A stretch of 64,000 nucleotides of DNA from Nomia melanderi (Eukaryota; Arthropoda; Insecta; Hymenoptera; Halictidae), in assembly GCF_051020985.1 (NCBI RefSeq), contig NC_135007.1:7135501-7199500 (forward strand). Reading direction: 5' to 3'. Below the pieces are notes generated by a model. It was not told the origin of the DNA and made no database searches. It was given only the letters and a program-made list of their open reading frames with translations. Position 1 is the stretch's first letter; each line of letters starts with the position of its first letter. Shown here piece by piece: positions 63,339 to 64,000 of this stretch. The translations under genes and the position numbers were made by a program.

Positions 63339-64000
63339 ACACAACGGATTTCCTTTCCAGTTTTGAATTTTAAATCGATTTGTACAAGTCTGTTTTTTTC
63401 TAATTACCGTATGCATACTAGGATAGAAAACATTTGCCGCAGGGTGTGAGTTTCTAAAATAATTTCCCGGGGACACAACGTGGCGGAGAGAAACCCGTGA
63501 AAAATCTTCCAATTACGTATTACCATATACTCGCCGTTTTATCGCGGAGACGTTTACAACGGGCCCGAATCTAATGAGCTTTTCTGTGAGAATGGTCTTC
63601 CACCCCGTCGCATCCAACGGTACACAGTCGCGACTCGCACACTTTCCTCGTTTCTATCCCGGGTTTCGTTCTTCTGTATGCAAATAAGCCGACACCTACC
63701 TACGTGGCGCTTCGTGTCTTATCTTCATCCCCGAGAGGTCGGTTCCTCGTTTCGAATAAGATTGCGTGTAACCTTCTTCTAGCTCTCTCTTTCTCTCTCT
63801 CTCTCCCTCCCCCTGTCTTTCTATCTTTCTTTTGCGCCACAACCGTCTCTTGCGCCACAACCGTCTCTTGCCTATCCATCGCGGACGTTCGGACGTTTCT
63901 TTGACGCTCACCCCTCGCTGATAACGCTTTACGAGCTTCCTACCGAAGCCCGGGGAAAAAAATAACACAGAGGGTTCGGGCCCCGGGATTTATACGTGTT
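63339..64000. other. Window end: mixed intron, GC-richer after 63480
   Basis: A TC-rich stretch at 63781-63831 precedes two copies of an 18-mer. No gene is recognised. This may be the left part of another GC island cut off by the window edge. Confidence 0.4.
63832..63867 (+). repeat. Two perfect copies of an 18-mer
   Basis: TTGCGCCACAACCGTCTC occurs twice in direct succession. Confidence 0.9.

Larger units (their letters stand above)
1673..64000 (+). other. Very long intron (over 62 kb) downstream of exon 1
   Basis: No exon completing the methyl-CpG-binding domain was found by looking for an acceptor followed by the Pro-Ser-Gly continuation in the required phase. No other frame resembles a known protein. 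The region may be a single intron reaching past the window, or may include intergenic DNA and unrecognised non-coding exons. It contains GC islands with mirrored flanks, small TTAA elements and one candidate recursive splice site, all listed separately. Confidence 0.55.

Noticed and set aside
1673..64000. Known conserved insect microRNAs
   Set aside because: I looked for common mature sequences such as let-7, miR-1, miR-9, bantam and miR-184 and saw none. The check was by eye and not exhaustive.
1..64000. Prokaryotic features (operons, ribosome binding sites, CRISPR arrays, insertion sequences)
   Set aside because: Gene density, splice signals and composition are those of an animal genome; no spaced direct-repeat array is present.

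Overview
This looks like nuclear DNA from an insect, most likely a hymenopteran such as a bee. The evidence is sharp local swings between AT-rich and GC-rich DNA, abundant CpG, very little coding sequence, short TTAA-flanked inverted-repeat elements, and one large exon rich in Gln, His, Ala and Gly tracts. The species assignment is inference.

Only one protein-coding feature is well supported: a 5' coding exon on the + strand (42-1672). It encodes a long low-complexity N-terminal region and then the first 17 residues of a methyl-CpG-binding-like domain of the MBD5/MBD6 type (Drosophila relative: six-banded). The frame closes just after a good splice donor at 1673. The split codon AG|N fits the Ser expected next in this family. 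I found no continuation of the domain downstream, so 1673-64000 is best read as one intron of more than 62 kb, or as intron running into intergenic DNA. The other long reading frames lie in GC-rich or low-complexity DNA and look like chance.

The most striking structure is compositional. About sixteen GC-rich islands, 0.5-1.5 kb each, have flanks that tend to mirror each other: a left flank poor in G (C+A-rich) and a right flank poor in C (G+T-rich). Hand counts of the flanks I judged clearest, pooled, gave A904 C590 G220 T626 on the left and A595 C298 G658 T1089 on the right. I chose those flanks by eye, so the size of the effect is biased upward. The DNA just after exon 1 has the same polarity as the right flanks. 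This fits repeated sites of divergent transcription initiation or replication initiation inside the intron, but no mechanism is shown.

A second notable site is a juxtaposed 3'/5' splice site at 45730/45731 (TTTCAG|GTAAGC after a pyrimidine tract). This is the form of a recursive-splicing ratchet point, as known from very long Drosophila introns.

The rest is intronic sequence with three families of TTAA-flanked MITE-like elements (copies near 11.9, 38.0, 39.5, 54.9, 56.0 and 63.1 kb), a 150-bp imperfect hairpin (21.4 kb), a tRNA-Val-like relic (6.9 kb), a duplicated 90-bp repeat (52.8 kb), and many microsatellites and homopolymers. Layout: exon 1 (0-1.7 kb); mixed intron with islands at about 3.8 and 7.5 kb; AT-rich intron 8-17 kb; islands at 17.7, 19.8, 25, 29, 31, 32.4 and 34.8 kb; mixed intron 35-42 kb; a dense run of islands 42-54.5 kb; AT-rich intron 55-60.7 kb; and a final island at 61.4 kb.
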